This document shows, piece by piece, positions 16,762-25,989 of a stretch of 64,000 nucleotides of DNA (positions are counted from its first letter, which is position 1; the number at the start of each line of letters is the position of its first letter). A model generated the notes under the pieces. The model ran no database searches and was not told where the DNA came from. It was given only the letters and a program-made list of their open reading frames with translations. Source of the DNA: Flavobacterium collinsii. Lineage in GTDB: Bacteria; Bacteroidota; Bacteroidia; Flavobacteriales; Flavobacteriaceae. The DNA lies in the NCBI RefSeq assembly GCF_902804485.1, contig NZ_CADCST010000067.1, positions 79,781-143,780 on the forward strand. Reading direction: 5' to 3'. The position numbers and the translations under genes were made by a program.

Positions 16762-18303
16762 TTACATTTTCATCAACCAGTTTTTCATTGAAACTTCGTT
16801 TTCAATTATATCTTTCAATTCTGAAATCTTCACACGATCTTGTTTCATTGTATCTCTGTGACGAATCGTTACTGTTTCATCTTCGATGGTTTGATGATCT
16901 ACCGTAATACAAAACGGCGTTCCAAGGGCATCCTGTCTTCTGTAACGACGACCTACTGCATCTTTTTCATCATAAGCTACATTGAAATCCCATTTTAAAT
17001 CTTCTATGATTTTTTTAGAGATATCAGGTAAACCGTCTTTTTTAACTAAAGGCAATACAGCCGCTTTTGTTGGTGCCAAAACAGCCGGTAATTTCAACAC
17101 TGTTCTTGTTGAACCGTCTTCCAGTACCTCTTCTTGTAATGAAGTTGCAAAAACAGCTAAAAACATACGATCTAAACCAACAGAAGTTTCTACTACATAC
17201 GGCACATAGTTTTCGTTTAATTCTGGATCAAAATATTGCAGTTTTCTTCCTGAATATTCTTCGTGTGCTTTCAAGTCAAAATCAGTACGAGAGTGAATCC
17301 CTTCTAATTCTTTGAATCCGAATGGGAAGTTGAACTCAATATCTGCGGCTGCATTTGCATAATGCGCTAATTTTTCATGATCGTGAAAACGGTAATTATC
17401 TTTTCCTAATCCTAAAGATAAGTGCCAGTTTAAACGTGTTTGTTTCCAGTGCTCGTACCATTTCATTTCTTCACCCGGACGTACAAAAAACTGCATTTCC
17501 ATTTGTTCAAATTCACGCATACGGAAAATAAATTGTCTCGCAACAATTTCATTTCTAAATGCTTTACCCGTTTGAGCAATTCCAAAAGGAACTTTCATAC
17601 GACCTGATTTTTGAACATTCAGGAAATTTACAAAAATACCTTGCGCAGTTTCCGGACGTAAATATAAATCCATTGCAGAATCTGCAGAAGCTCCTAATTT
17701 CGTTCCGAACATTAAGTTGAACTGACGAACTTCTGTCCAGTTTTTAGACCCTGTTTCAGGATCAGCAATTTCTAATTCTTCAATTAATGCTTTTACATCT
17801 TCTAAATCTCCATTGCCCAAAGAACGCCCCAGACGCTCTCTGATTTCTTTTTCTTTAGCCAGATATTCAATTACACGGGCATTTGTTGTAACAAATTCCT
17901 GCTCATTAAAAGCATCTCCAAAACGAGCGCTTGCTTTTTCAATTTCTTTTTTAGCTTTCAGATTAAGTTTTTCTGCATAATCTTCTACCAAAACATCGGC
18001 TCTGTATCTTTTCTTTGAATCTTTATTATCAATTAATGGGTCATTGAACGCATCAACGTGGCCTGAAGCTTTCCAGGTTGTTGGATGCATTAATATTGCA
18101 GCATCTAAACCAACAATATTTTCATTCATCTGAACCATTGATTTCCACCAATATTCACGAATATTCTTTTTTAACTCGACACCATTTTGTGCATAATCAT
18201 ACACTGCACTCAATCCATCGTATACTTCGCTTGACGGAAAAATAAATCCGTACTCTTTTGCGTGCGAAACCACATTCTTAAATATATCTTCTTGTTTTGC
18301 CAT
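16762..18303 (-). CDS. glyS: Glycyl-tRNA synthetase, single-chain dimeric type
   Basis: This enzyme charges tRNA-Gly. The 513-residue protein is the eukaryote/archaeal-like alpha2 form used by Bacteroidetes. It begins with YGFIFPSSEVYDGLSAVYDY. Class II motif 2 is seen in IAQTGKAFRNEIVARQFIFR with MREFEQMEMQFFVRP. Motif 3 lies around VVETSVGLDRMFLAV, and a C-terminal anticodon-binding domain ends the protein. The ATG at 18303 lies only 7 bases after a TAnnTTTG box, so the mRNA may be almost leaderless. Confidence 0.97.
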   Translation of the reverse strand: MAKQEDIFKNVVSHAKEYGFIFPSSEVYDGLSAVYDYAQNGVELKKNIREYWWKSMVQMNENIVGLDAAILMHPTTWKASGHVDAFNDPLIDNKDSKKRYRADVLVEDYAEKLNLKAKKEIEKASARFGDAFNEQEFVTTNARVIEYLAKEKEIRERLGRSLGNGDLEDVKALIEELEIADPETGSKNWTEVRQFNLMFGTKLGASADSAMDLYLRPETAQGIFVNFLNVQKSGRMKVPFGIAQTGKAFRNEIVARQFIFRMREFEQMEMQFFVRPGEEMKWYEHWKQTRLNWHLSLGLGKDNYRFHDHEKLAHYANAAADIEFNFPFGFKELEGIHSRTDFDLKAHEEYSGRKLQYFDPELNENYVPYVVETSVGLDRMFLAVFATSLQEEVLEDGSTRTVLKLPAVLAPTKAAVLPLVKKDGLPDISKKIIEDLKWDFNVAYDEKDAVGRRYRRQDALGTPFCITVDHQTIEDETVTIRHRDTMKQDRVKISELKDIIENEVSMKNWLMKM

Positions 18304-18310
18304 AGTGATG

Positions 18311-18318
18311 CAAAAATA
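18311..18318 (-). promoter_or_regulatory. Putative -7 box for glyS, very close to the start
   Basis: Reads TATTTTTG on the minus strand, with CATCACT between it and the ATG. Usual spacing would place the RNA start within a few bases of the ATG. Confidence 0.55.
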
Positions 18319-18373
18319 TAAAAAGTACGTTTAAAAAAAAGAAAAATAATAAAGTTTGAAGTAATGATTTGGT

Positions 18374-18381
18374 TATTTTTG
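18374..18381 (+). promoter_or_regulatory. Putative -7 box for comF
   Basis: Reads TATTTTTG. It excludes the TTG at 18369 as a start and supports the GTG at 18402. Confidence 0.6.
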
Positions 18382-18401
18382 TAACTAAATTCTCTCTATT
18401 T

Positions 18402-19085
18402 GTGTTTAATTATCTTATCAACCTCTTTTTTCCTAAAGTCTGCGTCGGATGTCACATGCTTTTACGCAGTGGTGAAACTATTATATGCACAAGCTGTCGT
18501 CATGAATTACCTCTTACTCAACACCATTTAGATCCAAAAAACGAAGCTCTAAAGAAATTTTACGGCAGAATCGATATTCAGCATGCATCGGCATTTTTAT
18601 ATTTCAACAAAAAAGGAATTGTTCAGGAGCTTATCCACAATCTTAAGTACAAAGGTCATGAAGAAATCGGAACTGTATTAGGAAACTGGTACGCCGAAGA
18701 CTTAAAAAAATTAAACTTAGAATCTCCTTTTGACGTTATCATTCCAGTGCCTCTACACCGCAGAAAACTAAAAGAACGAGGCTATAATCAGATTACTGCT
18801 TTTGGGAAGACTTTGTCTAAAAACTTAGAGATTACTTATGATTGTACTTTATTGTATCGAAAGAAATATTCAAAAACCCAATCTAAGAAAAATCTTTTAG
18901 GAAGATCTGAGAATATTGAAAACATCTTTGATGTCCAATTTTCAGAAGGAAATCACAACAAGCATTTTTTAATCGTTGATGATGTACTCACTACGGGGGC
19001 CACACTTGAGGCCTGCTCTAGGGCTTTACAAAAAATTCCGGGCGCTAAAATCAGTATTATTTGCATAGCAATGGCAAACTCTTAG
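18402..19085 (+). CDS. ComF family phosphoribosyltransferase-like protein
   Basis: About 227 residues starting from GTG at 18402 (MFNYLINLFFPKVCVGC). An N-terminal zinc-ribbon has two Cys pairs (CVGCHML and CTSCRHEL). The PRTase-type C-terminal part contains VIIPVPLHRRKLKERGYNQI and the PRPP loop LIVDDVLTTGATLEAC. ComF proteins take part in DNA uptake during transformation and in restart of stalled replication in some bacteria. No other competence gene is near. It has its own promoter, divergent from glyS. Confidence 0.9.
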   Translation: MFNYLINLFFPKVCVGCHMLLRSGETIICTSCRHELPLTQHHLDPKNEALKKFYGRIDIQHASAFLYFNKKGIVQELIHNLKYKGHEEIGTVLGNWYAEDLKKLNLESPFDVIIPVPLHRRKLKERGYNQITAFGKTLSKNLEITYDCTLLYRKKYSKTQSKKNLLGRSENIENIFDVQFSEGNHNKHFLIVDDVLTTGATLEACSRALQKIPGAKISIICIAMANS

Positions 19086-19090
19086 TATTA

Positions 19091-19168
19091 AATTCCAATA
19101 AAAAAATCCAAATTCCAAAAACTGTTCGTTGATAGTTCTTGGAATTTGGATTTTTTTATTGGAATTTA
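19091..19168. terminator. Bidirectional terminator between comF and the protease
   Basis: A long stem (ATAAAAAAATCCAAATTCCA with its complement) around a ~20-base loop. It closely resembles the hairpin at 12368-12415, so it may also be a dispersed repeat. Confidence 0.8.
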
Positions 19169-19176
19169 TTCTTTCT

Positions 19177-21876
19177 CTAGTTCACAATTATTTTCTTAAC
19201 CGTTCTGCGATCACCGTCAATCACGGTCACCAAATACATCCCCGAAGAGACTCCGGATAACTGAATATTTTGATTAAAATAAGGCGTTTTATCATATGAG
19301 TTAAAATACACTTGTTTACCAAGAATATCATGAACATAAACTTGAACCCTATTGATCGAATCACTTGAAAACTGAATCGTAAAACTTCCCTTATTTGGAT
19401 TTGGATATAACGTAAACGCTACATTTTCAAGATCTATTTCTCCTAAAGTAAATGTTTGATTGCAAATATTTAAGGATGCTGAATTGATCGTTCCAAAATT
19501 ACCTGAAACCGCATCACGAACTCTAAAACTCCAGGTTCCTTTTGGATCCTGACCATTAAAAGCGCTCAATGCATCTACAGGAATAACAATCTGACTTGTT
19601 ACTTTGGAACAATCTAAAGTAAATCCGGCATCATCAAACTGAAGTATTAAGCTAGAATTTATCCCTCCACAACTTTTATTATTATACAAATTCACAACTG
19701 TACCCTGCGGACTTACCATTTGTATTTCGAGATCAGAAAGCTTATCGTGTGTTACATTAACCAAAACATTGACATCGGAAACTTTTCCGGTTGATGCCGG
19801 TACATTTACTGTTTTGGCCGTAAAACTAGTTCCGGACGGAATTGCAAAAGAATTCCCAAAACTATAAGAATCACAAGTGGTAGTAGAGCTGTAACCCACT
19901 GCAAATGATTTACTGTTTATTGCGTAATAAATATTTGCGGTTGGTTCAACCTTAATCCTGCAATTAGTTGAAGCAGTTACACTGCCAGGAACCTGAATCA
20001 ACTGCGAACCATCATTTGGTGTATTTGAGGCTAAAATTACAGGGTATGTCAAACCTCCATCCAGAGACAATTTAATGTTTACCGATGAAGATCCCGGTAG
20101 GGTGTTGGTATTATTTACTGCCCAGGTTACTGTTTGACTCGATCCTATTTGCCAGCTTATATCGCTGGTGTTTTGTGAAGTAACTGTAAATGGCCCTGCA
20201 TTAGTTACAACAGTTGCAATCATAGTATCTGTATTCGTCTGTGCAGCTCCTAATCCTCCATTGTCTCTTGCCGTTAGCGTAAAATGCAATGTTCTTGCAA
20301 CCGAAGAGACAGATTCCCAGGTCGTGGTTAGTTTATTCAGAAGCACGGTGTTTAAATCGGGCATATAACGAACAGGTGAACTTCCCGGTACTATAGATCT
20401 AAACAAAGGGCCGTTTGGTTTTGTGGGATAAGCAATACTGTTGCTGTTCGCGGTTGATGATGATGTTGCACTATCAAATTGTTCCCACGTATAGGTAATC
20501 GTACCAACTGAACTAGAACCTGAGCCAACTAAAACAAAAGGTGTGCTCATTGGAATTGTATAATCTAAACCTGCATCGACAGTTGGAGGATTATTGGTAA
20601 TTACCGTATTAGCAGGACAACTCTTTCCGGCAAGAGTATTCTGAATTTGCAAAATACTTGCATAAGCAAAATAATCATCTGAATTACTTTGAACATCATA
20701 TCCCTTAGATACTCCCGCATACCCCATAATGGTTGAGCCACTTCCCGGCTCAACATTTAAACCTGTTCTTTCTGACGCATCATAGGAAAAAGTATGATTT
20801 GCTCCTAATTGATGTCCAATTTCGTGCGCTACAAAATCAATATCAAAGGTATCGCCTTCCGGCTTTTTATCAGATGGTGACGTATAAGCACTTCCTTTTC
20901 CCATCGCTTCTGATGGCGTTGGACTACTACAAACACAACCTATACAGCCTGCATTACCTCCGCCTCCATCGTGTCCAAACAAATGTCCGATATCATAATT
21001 AGCTTCTCCAATCACACTTGTTAAAGTGCTTTGAACTTCTTTACTCCAATAATCATTACCATCTGAAGGATCTCTTGAGGTCCCTCTTGTTGGATCAGAA
21101 TAAGGATCAGTTAGTGCATTTGTATAAATTATGGCATCATTATTTGCAATTAAAACTACTCCCACGGCAAGATCTTTATTAAAAACCCCATTTACTCTAG
21201 ACAAAGTAGCGTTCATTCCAGCTACCGCGCCCGCTTTTGTGCCTCCAAAATAAGCAGTGTATTCTCCAGTACAGGACAACGCCAATCGCAGGGTTTTGAA
21301 AACTTTATTGTTTGCTGCCGACTTTGCAGTATTTGATGAGGAGCTTTTATTCAACGCAGTGTCCAGTGTCTTACAGTCTAATTGAGATTTGGCAGCCGCA
21401 TCAGTATTGGTAAACAAAACATAAGAAGACTTATCATCCTGATTTTGTTCTATATACTCCGCTGGTCTATCGGCACGGAGTACCATAGTCTGGATTCCAA
21501 TCGGTGCCACACTAAAATAAACTTTAGCCGTTTTATCATCTAAACCACGTCCTTCATAAGCTCTGATTTCAGGATATTTTGCCTGCAACTCAGGTTCAAA
21601 ATTCGAATGTTCCGAAACTGAAAAGCGTTCCAAGACACCACTGGCATTAGGAATCGTAATTTCTGTCGAAGCACTTTTTTCTGATTTATTAGTAGTTGCA
21701 GCAAGTCTTGATTTCAAAAAATCTGAATTCAGTTTATAGTACAACCGCCCAGAGTCAGACGAGATTCCTCTCTTACTTGAAGAAACCGCACTCACTTTCT
21801 GCCACAAAACATCACTTTGGGCATACATATTTGCACAGCAAAAAATAAAAAATAAAAAAAGTAGATTTTTTCTCAT
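19177..21876 (-). CDS. Secreted reprolysin-type zinc metalloprotease with P-domain and T9SS signal
   Basis: About 899 residues from MRKNLLFLFFIFCC; an upstream GTG frame at 21900 overlaps the promoter box. A signal peptide is followed by a propeptide-like region. The metalloprotease domain has the zinc motif HEIGHQLGANH near residue 350 and the Met-turn-like STIMGYAG, typical of the M12B/reprolysin-like group. Next comes an Ig/PKD-like region, then a proprotein convertase P-domain (residues ~665-800; LSDLEIQMVSPQGT, GTWSFRVRDA). A type A T9SS sorting domain ends the protein (LYPNPNKGSFTIQF, ending KKIIVN). It is likely exported across the outer membrane to degrade proteins or glycoproteins outside the cell. 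Confidence 0.93.
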   Translation of the reverse strand: MRKNLLFLFFIFCCANMYAQSDVLWQKVSAVSSSKRGISSDSGRLYYKLNSDFLKSRLAATTNKSEKSASTEITIPNASGVLERFSVSEHSNFEPELQAKYPEIRAYEGRGLDDKTAKVYFSVAPIGIQTMVLRADRPAEYIEQNQDDKSSYVLFTNTDAAAKSQLDCKTLDTALNKSSSSNTAKSAANNKVFKTLRLALSCTGEYTAYFGGTKAGAVAGMNATLSRVNGVFNKDLAVGVVLIANNDAIIYTNALTDPYSDPTRGTSRDPSDGNDYWSKEVQSTLTSVIGEANYDIGHLFGHDGGGGNAGCIGCVCSSPTPSEAMGKGSAYTSPSDKKPEGDTFDIDFVAHEIGHQLGANHTFSYDASERTGLNVEPGSGSTIMGYAGVSKGYDVQSNSDDYFAYASILQIQNTLAGKSCPANTVITNNPPTVDAGLDYTIPMSTPFVLVGSGSSSVGTITYTWEQFDSATSSSTANSNSIAYPTKPNGPLFRSIVPGSSPVRYMPDLNTVLLNKLTTTWESVSSVARTLHFTLTARDNGGLGAAQTNTDTMIATVVTNAGPFTVTSQNTSDISWQIGSSQTVTWAVNNTNTLPGSSSVNIKLSLDGGLTYPVILASNTPNDGSQLIQVPGSVTASTNCRIKVEPTANIYYAINSKSFAVGYSSTTTCDSYSFGNSFAIPSGTSFTAKTVNVPASTGKVSDVNVLVNVTHDKLSDLEIQMVSPQGTVVNLYNNKSCGGINSSLILQFDDAGFTLDCSKVTSQIVIPVDALSAFNGQDPKGTWSFRVRDAVSGNFGTINSASLNICNQTFTLGEIDLENVAFTLYPNPNKGSFTIQFSSDSINRVQVYVHDILGKQVYFNSYDKTPYFNQNIQLSGVSSGMYLVTVIDGDRRTVKKIIVN

Positions 21877-21897
21877 ATTTTGGAAATAACAGTATAC

Positions 21898-21905
21898 CAA
21901 AATTA
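21898..21905 (-). promoter_or_regulatory. Putative -7 box for the protease gene
   Basis: Reads TAATTTTG on the minus strand, 21 bases before the ATG at 21876. Confidence 0.6.
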
Positions 21906-22044
21906 CGTTAATAAAACCGAAATTTTACACTTATCACAGACAATTAATGCTTTTTGGTCTACAAGTTGTCCCATTTTCACAAAAAGTAACGGCTTGAGAT
22001 TAAAAAATCAATTAGCCTTAGTATCAAATTTAAAATAGATAGTA

Positions 22045-22052
22045 TAAATTTG
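22045..22052 (+). promoter_or_regulatory. Putative -7 box for ribF
   Basis: Reads TAAATTTG. A TTG codon at 22050 falls inside this box, so the true start must be downstream, at the TTG at 22074. Confidence 0.6.
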
Positions 22053-22073
22053 CACCATCTTAAATTATTTGTT

Positions 22074-23003
22074 TTGAAGCTCTTTCATTCTATAAACGAT
22101 TTTCAGTCCACCAAGAAAACAATTTTAACTCTTGGAACATTTGATGGTGTACATATTGGTCATAAAAAAATTCTGGAACGCATTACCCAAAACACCGAAA
22201 ATGGAAAGTATGAAAGTTTAGTCCTTACCTTTTTTCCACATCCAAGAATGGTATTACAGGAAAAATCAGAAATAAAACTTTTGAATACCATTGCCGAAAA
22301 ATCAAAACTTCTGGAAGCGACCGGAATTGAAAATCTTGTGATTCATCCTTTTAACGAAAGTTTCTCAAGATTAACCGCTGAAGAGTTTGTTCATTCCATT
22401 TTGGTAGATCAGTTTCATATTCAGAAAATAATTATTGGACATGATCATCGCTTTGGCAGAAACAGAACCGCTAATATTGATGATTTAATTGCTTTTGGTC
22501 TTGAATATGGTTTTGAAGTTGAACAAATTTCAGCTCAGGAAATCCAGGACGTTTCTGTAAGTTCAACCAAAATCAGAAAAGCACTGAACGAAGGAAATAT
22601 GACCTTAGCCAACAATTATCTGGGCTACAGCTACTTTTTGTCGGGTGAAGTCGTTAAAGGCAAACAATTAGGTAGAACTATAGGTTTTCCAACTGCCAAC
22701 ATACAAATTGATGAAGATTATAAGTTAATCCCAAAAGCTGGTGTTTACATCGTTAAAGCTCTAATTGATCAAAAAGAGGTTTTTGGAATGATGAATATTG
22801 GTTTTAATCCAACGGTTAACGGACAAAAACAAACTATCGAAGTGAATCTTTTTGATTTTGATGCTGACATTTACGGCAAAAAAATTGAAGTTTCGCTATT
22901 GCAACACCTCCGCGAAGAACAAAAATTTGGTTCTGTCGATTTATTAAAAGAACAATTAAATCAGGACAAAAAAGATGCTTTGGCATTTTTAAACAGAGTT
23001 TGA
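22074..23003 (+). CDS. ribF: Bifunctional riboflavin kinase / FAD synthetase
   Basis: This enzyme makes FMN from riboflavin and then FAD. From the TTG at 22074 the protein is about 309 residues (KLFHSINDFQSTKK). The N-terminal nucleotidyltransferase domain shows TLGTFDGVHIGHKKIL, FFPHPRMVL and the late SSTKIRKAL. The C-terminal riboflavin kinase domain shows LGRTIGFPTANIQ and GVYIVKALI with NIGFNPTVNG. Length and order are normal. It is monocistronic. The unusual start codon suggests modest translation. Confidence 0.95.
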   Translation: MKLFHSINDFQSTKKTILTLGTFDGVHIGHKKILERITQNTENGKYESLVLTFFPHPRMVLQEKSEIKLLNTIAEKSKLLEATGIENLVIHPFNESFSRLTAEEFVHSILVDQFHIQKIIIGHDHRFGRNRTANIDDLIAFGLEYGFEVEQISAQEIQDVSVSSTKIRKALNEGNMTLANNYLGYSYFLSGEVVKGKQLGRTIGFPTANIQIDEDYKLIPKAGVYIVKALIDQKEVFGMMNIGFNPTVNGQKQTIEVNLFDFDADIYGKKIEVSLLQHLREEQKFGSVDLLKEQLNQDKKDALAFLNRV

Positions 23004-23274
23004 CAAGCTTTCTCTTTGCAAATTAAAATCTAATCCCTTACCGGAAGATTAAATTATTCCTTTACTCGTCTATTAGGATTACAAGCTTGTGCGCTGACAA
23101 AATTATTTTGAATTACTCCTTCTCTTAACTGAAGTCATCCGTTCTGTTTTTTAAATAGTAAGCTGAAACATACTTTTCACCATTTTTAAATCATCGTAGT
23201 TATTTTTTTAGTAAATTTGATATAGAACTCTGTCTATCAAATATTTGCTATTAACTTCTTTAAAAATAACCACT

Positions 23275-23712
23275 ATGAAATTACCTAAAGAAATTACCAA
23301 CGGTTTTCTGATTTTCCTTGGAATCGGAATTTACTTTTTATTGATGAACGTATTAGGTTTGGCGCATTTATTCTATTTGCGAACCCTGAATGTCTTTTTT
23401 ATATTTTATGGTGTAAATAAAACAATGCGAATGAACCTTCATGAAGGCGAAACTAATTTTGTGTCGAATGCAGTTTCAGCAATGGCAACCTCTGTTGTTG
23501 GTGTAGCTTTAAGCGTTTTTGGATTGTTAGTTTATAGTTATGCCAGAGGTGGAGATGCTTATGTAAAAACACTTTCAGAAACATTTATGTTTGGCGGAAA
23601 TCCTTCTGTACCAACCTACTGCATCTGCTTACTATTTGAAGGAATTGCTTCCTCAGTAATCGTCACGCTGATGATGATGTTGTACTGGAATAATAAATAT
23701 GCAGCCGATTAA
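23275..23712 (+). CDS. Hypothetical membrane protein, 145 aa
   Basis: Starts at MKLPKEITNGFLIFLGIGIY; an upstream ATG at 23245 is in frame but adds an unlikely ten residues. About four hydrophobic segments are visible (residues ~8-27, 30-45, 65-85 and 110-135), with a short polar loop VNKTMRMNLHEGETNF. No family was recognised. It is followed by a strong terminator, so it is expressed on its own. The 271-base gap before it shows no clear promoter box. Confidence 0.7.
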   Translation: MKLPKEITNGFLIFLGIGIYFLLMNVLGLAHLFYLRTLNVFFIFYGVNKTMRMNLHEGETNFVSNAVSAMATSVVGVALSVFGLLVYSYARGGDAYVKTLSETFMFGGNPSVPTYCICLLFEGIASSVIVTLMMMLYWNNKYAAD

Positions 23713-23739
23713 TTTTTCAAAATAAATCAAACTATTTAG

Positions 23740-23790
23740 CACTCTAAAATCATAAAAAATTACAATTCTATGATTTTAGAGTGTTTCTTT
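23740..23790 (+). terminator. Terminator after the 145-aa membrane gene
   Basis: A perfect 15-bp stem CACTCTAAAATCATA with its complement, a 14-base loop, then TTTCTTTTTT. Confidence 0.88.
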
Positions 23791-23854
23791 TTTGAAATTA
23801 TCTGTCAAATATTCATTTACAGGATTGGGCATTGGTTGATTGGAACAATTTAAC

Positions 23855-23862
23855 TACTTTTG
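23855..23862 (+). promoter_or_regulatory. Putative promoter of bioB
   Basis: -7 box TACTTTTG, with an ATTGG element about 20 bases upstream that could serve as the -33 box. The bioB ATG follows 21 bases later. No obvious BirA-type operator palindrome was seen. Confidence 0.6.
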
Positions 23863-23883
23863 GAGCATCAAAAAACTGCATCA

Positions 23884-24972
23884 ATGAGCATTACAAAACA
23901 CAATTGGACAAAAGACGAAATAATCGCCATATATAATAAACCTATGATGGACTTGCTGTACGAAGCAGCAACAATTCACAGACAAAAGCATGATCCTAAC
24001 GTAGTTCAGGTATCTACTTTACTTTCAATCAAAACCGGAGGCTGTCCGGAAGACTGTGGGTATTGCCCACAAGCTGCTCGTTATAACACCGGAGTTGAAG
24101 GAAATGATTTAATGAGTGTTAGTCAGGTTAAAGCACAGGCTTTACGTGCAAAATCAAGCGGATCGTCTCGTGTATGTATGGGAGCTGCCTGGAGAAACGT
24201 AAAAGATGGCGAAGAATTTGATCAGGTTTTAGAAATGGTTCGTACCATTAATAAACTTGACATGGAGGTTTGCTGTACCTTAGGTATGATTACCGAAAAT
24301 CAGGCACAACGTTTGGCTGAAGCTGGTTTATATGCTTACAACCACAACTTAGATACTTCTGAAGAATATTATAAAGATGTTATTTCAACACGTGGTTTCG
24401 AAGACCGTTTGCAAACGATAGAAAATGTTCGTAAAACGAATGTGACAGTTTGTAGTGGTGGAATTATCGGAATGGGAGAAAGTATTGAAGACAGAGCCGG
24501 AATGCTTGTCGCGCTTTCTACTTTAAACCCTCAACCTGAATCTGTACCAATTAATGCCCTTGTAGCTGTTGAAGGAACTCCAATGGAAGAGGAAAAGCCA
24601 GTTGAAATTTGGGAAATGATCCGTATGGTCGCTACAACAAGAATTGTAATGCCGGATACACAGGTTCGTTTGTCTGCAGGAAGAACAAATATGAGCCGTG
24701 AAGGACAGGCAATGTGCTTTTTCGCGGGTGCAAATTCTATTTTTGCAGGTGATAAATTGCTTACTACACCAAACCCTGATGTTCATGAAGACATGAAAAT
24801 GTTCGAAATGTTAGGATTGAATCCACAAAAACCATTTACAAAAGTTTCGCAGCCTAAAACCGTTGAAGCATCTGATTCACAGTTTGCTCCTCTAGGCGAG
24901 AAACCAAAATGGTCAAGACCGGGACATACAATTGATAGAAACCTTGAGGCTTCTGTCAAATCAAAAAATTAA
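23884..24972 (+). CDS. bioB: Biotin synthase
   Basis: This radical SAM enzyme inserts sulfur into dethiobiotin to form biotin. The 362-residue protein starts MSITKHNWTKDEIIAIYNKP; the TTG at 23860 overlaps the promoter. The 4Fe-4S cluster loop is CPEDCGYCPQAARY (CxxxCxxC). YNHNLDTSEEYY, CSGGIIGMGES and the SAGRTNMSREGQAMCFFAGA region of the 2Fe-2S site are all present. It lies 20 kb from bioA, bioD and bioF in this window, so the pathway genes are dispersed. A cupin-like gene follows 81 bases later. Confidence 0.97.
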   Translation: MSITKHNWTKDEIIAIYNKPMMDLLYEAATIHRQKHDPNVVQVSTLLSIKTGGCPEDCGYCPQAARYNTGVEGNDLMSVSQVKAQALRAKSSGSSRVCMGAAWRNVKDGEEFDQVLEMVRTINKLDMEVCCTLGMITENQAQRLAEAGLYAYNHNLDTSEEYYKDVISTRGFEDRLQTIENVRKTNVTVCSGGIIGMGESIEDRAGMLVALSTLNPQPESVPINALVAVEGTPMEEEKPVEIWEMIRMVATTRIVMPDTQVRLSAGRTNMSREGQAMCFFAGANSIFAGDKLLTTPNPDVHEDMKMFEMLGLNPQKPFTKVSQPKTVEASDSQFAPLGEKPKWSRPGHTIDRNLEASVKSKN

Positions 24973-25053
24973 GAAAAAGAGTTCATAAATCTCGATAAAT
25001 ATTTTTAAATTGCTTATAACATGTGTTATAAGCAATTTTTTTATTTAAGAGAG

Positions 25054-25920
25054 ATGAAGTTAAAACAAATCGAACGGGTAAAAAAAATTTCAAAAGCAGA
25101 TTTTATTTCCCAATATGTAAAAAAGCAAATTCCTGTTGTTGTTGAAGAATTGACCGAAGACTGGCCAGCTTATCAAAGATGGAAATTATCTTATATCAAC
25201 GAAGTCGCAGGAAACATCATCGTTCCCTTATACGATGACAGACCCGTAAATCATGAAGACGGATTTAATGAAGCTCATACTACCATGAAAATGAGCGATT
25301 ACATTCATCTTCTGGAATCGAAGCCAACCAATTATCGCATTTTTCTTTATAATTTAATGAAAGAAGTCCCGTCTTTAAAAGAGGACTTTCTATGGCCGGA
25401 TATAGGTTTAAATCTGGTCAAACAAATGCCTATGCTTTTTTTTGGTGGAGAAAAGGCACGTGTATTCATGCATTATGATATTGATTACTCTAACATTTTA
25501 CACTTTCATTTTCATGGAGAAAAACAATGCATGCTCTTTGCTCCGGATCAGTCTAAATATATGTATAAAGTGCCCCACGCTTTAATTTCAAGAGAAGATA
25601 TAGATTTTGACAATCCTGATTACGAAAAATTCCCAGCTCTAAAAAAGACACAAGGATTTATCACCAATCTAAAACACGGTGAAATGTTATACATGCCTGA
25701 AGGGTACTGGCATTACATGAAGTATTTAACACCTGGTTTTTCGATGAGCCTAAGAGCTTTTCCTAAAAATATTATAAACTTATCGAAAGCTGTTTACAAT
25801 GTTTTTATCATGCGTAACTTTGATATTATGATGCGCAAATTCAAAGGTCAAAAATGGATTGATTATAAAAATGAAAAAGCAATTCAAAATACCAATCAAA
25901 ATCTGCAAAAACCTTTCTGA
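25054..25920 (+). CDS. Cupin-like (JmjC-related) oxygenase-type protein
   Basis: About 288 residues from the ATG at 25054 (MKLKQIERVKKISKADF); an upstream ATG at 25021 lies in the bioB trailer. It shows the cupin_8/JmjC pattern: start motif IPVVVEELTEDWPAYQRW, the iron-binding HxD in VFMHYDIDYSNI, the fold residues HFHFHGEKQCMLFAPD, and the distal His in MPEGYWHYMKYL. Such proteins are Fe(II)/2-oxoglutarate-dependent hydroxylases or related. The substrate is unknown. It may be co-transcribed with bioB, but no functional link is established. Confidence 0.85.
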   Translation: MKLKQIERVKKISKADFISQYVKKQIPVVVEELTEDWPAYQRWKLSYINEVAGNIIVPLYDDRPVNHEDGFNEAHTTMKMSDYIHLLESKPTNYRIFLYNLMKEVPSLKEDFLWPDIGLNLVKQMPMLFFGGEKARVFMHYDIDYSNILHFHFHGEKQCMLFAPDQSKYMYKVPHALISREDIDFDNPDYEKFPALKKTQGFITNLKHGEMLYMPEGYWHYMKYLTPGFSMSLRAFPKNIINLSKAVYNVFIMRNFDIMMRKFKGQKWIDYKNEKAIQNTNQNLQKPF

Positions 25921-25939
25921 AAGCCTTTTCTGATTGTTT

Positions 25940-25980
25940 AAAAAGCAGTCGCAAAATTTCAGTTTGCAACTGCTTTTTCT
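25940..25980. terminator. Terminator between convergent genes
   Basis: Stem AAAAAGCAGT with ACTGCTTTTT and a second inner pairing GCAAA/TTTGC. It separates the cupin-like gene from the first giant secreted protein. Confidence 0.82.
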
Positions 25981-25989
25981 ATTAATTAT

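Noticed and set aside
25054..25920. Cupin-like gene as a biotin pathway enzyme
   Set aside because: Only its position after bioB supports this; the motifs point to a general Fe(II)/2-oxoglutarate-type protein.
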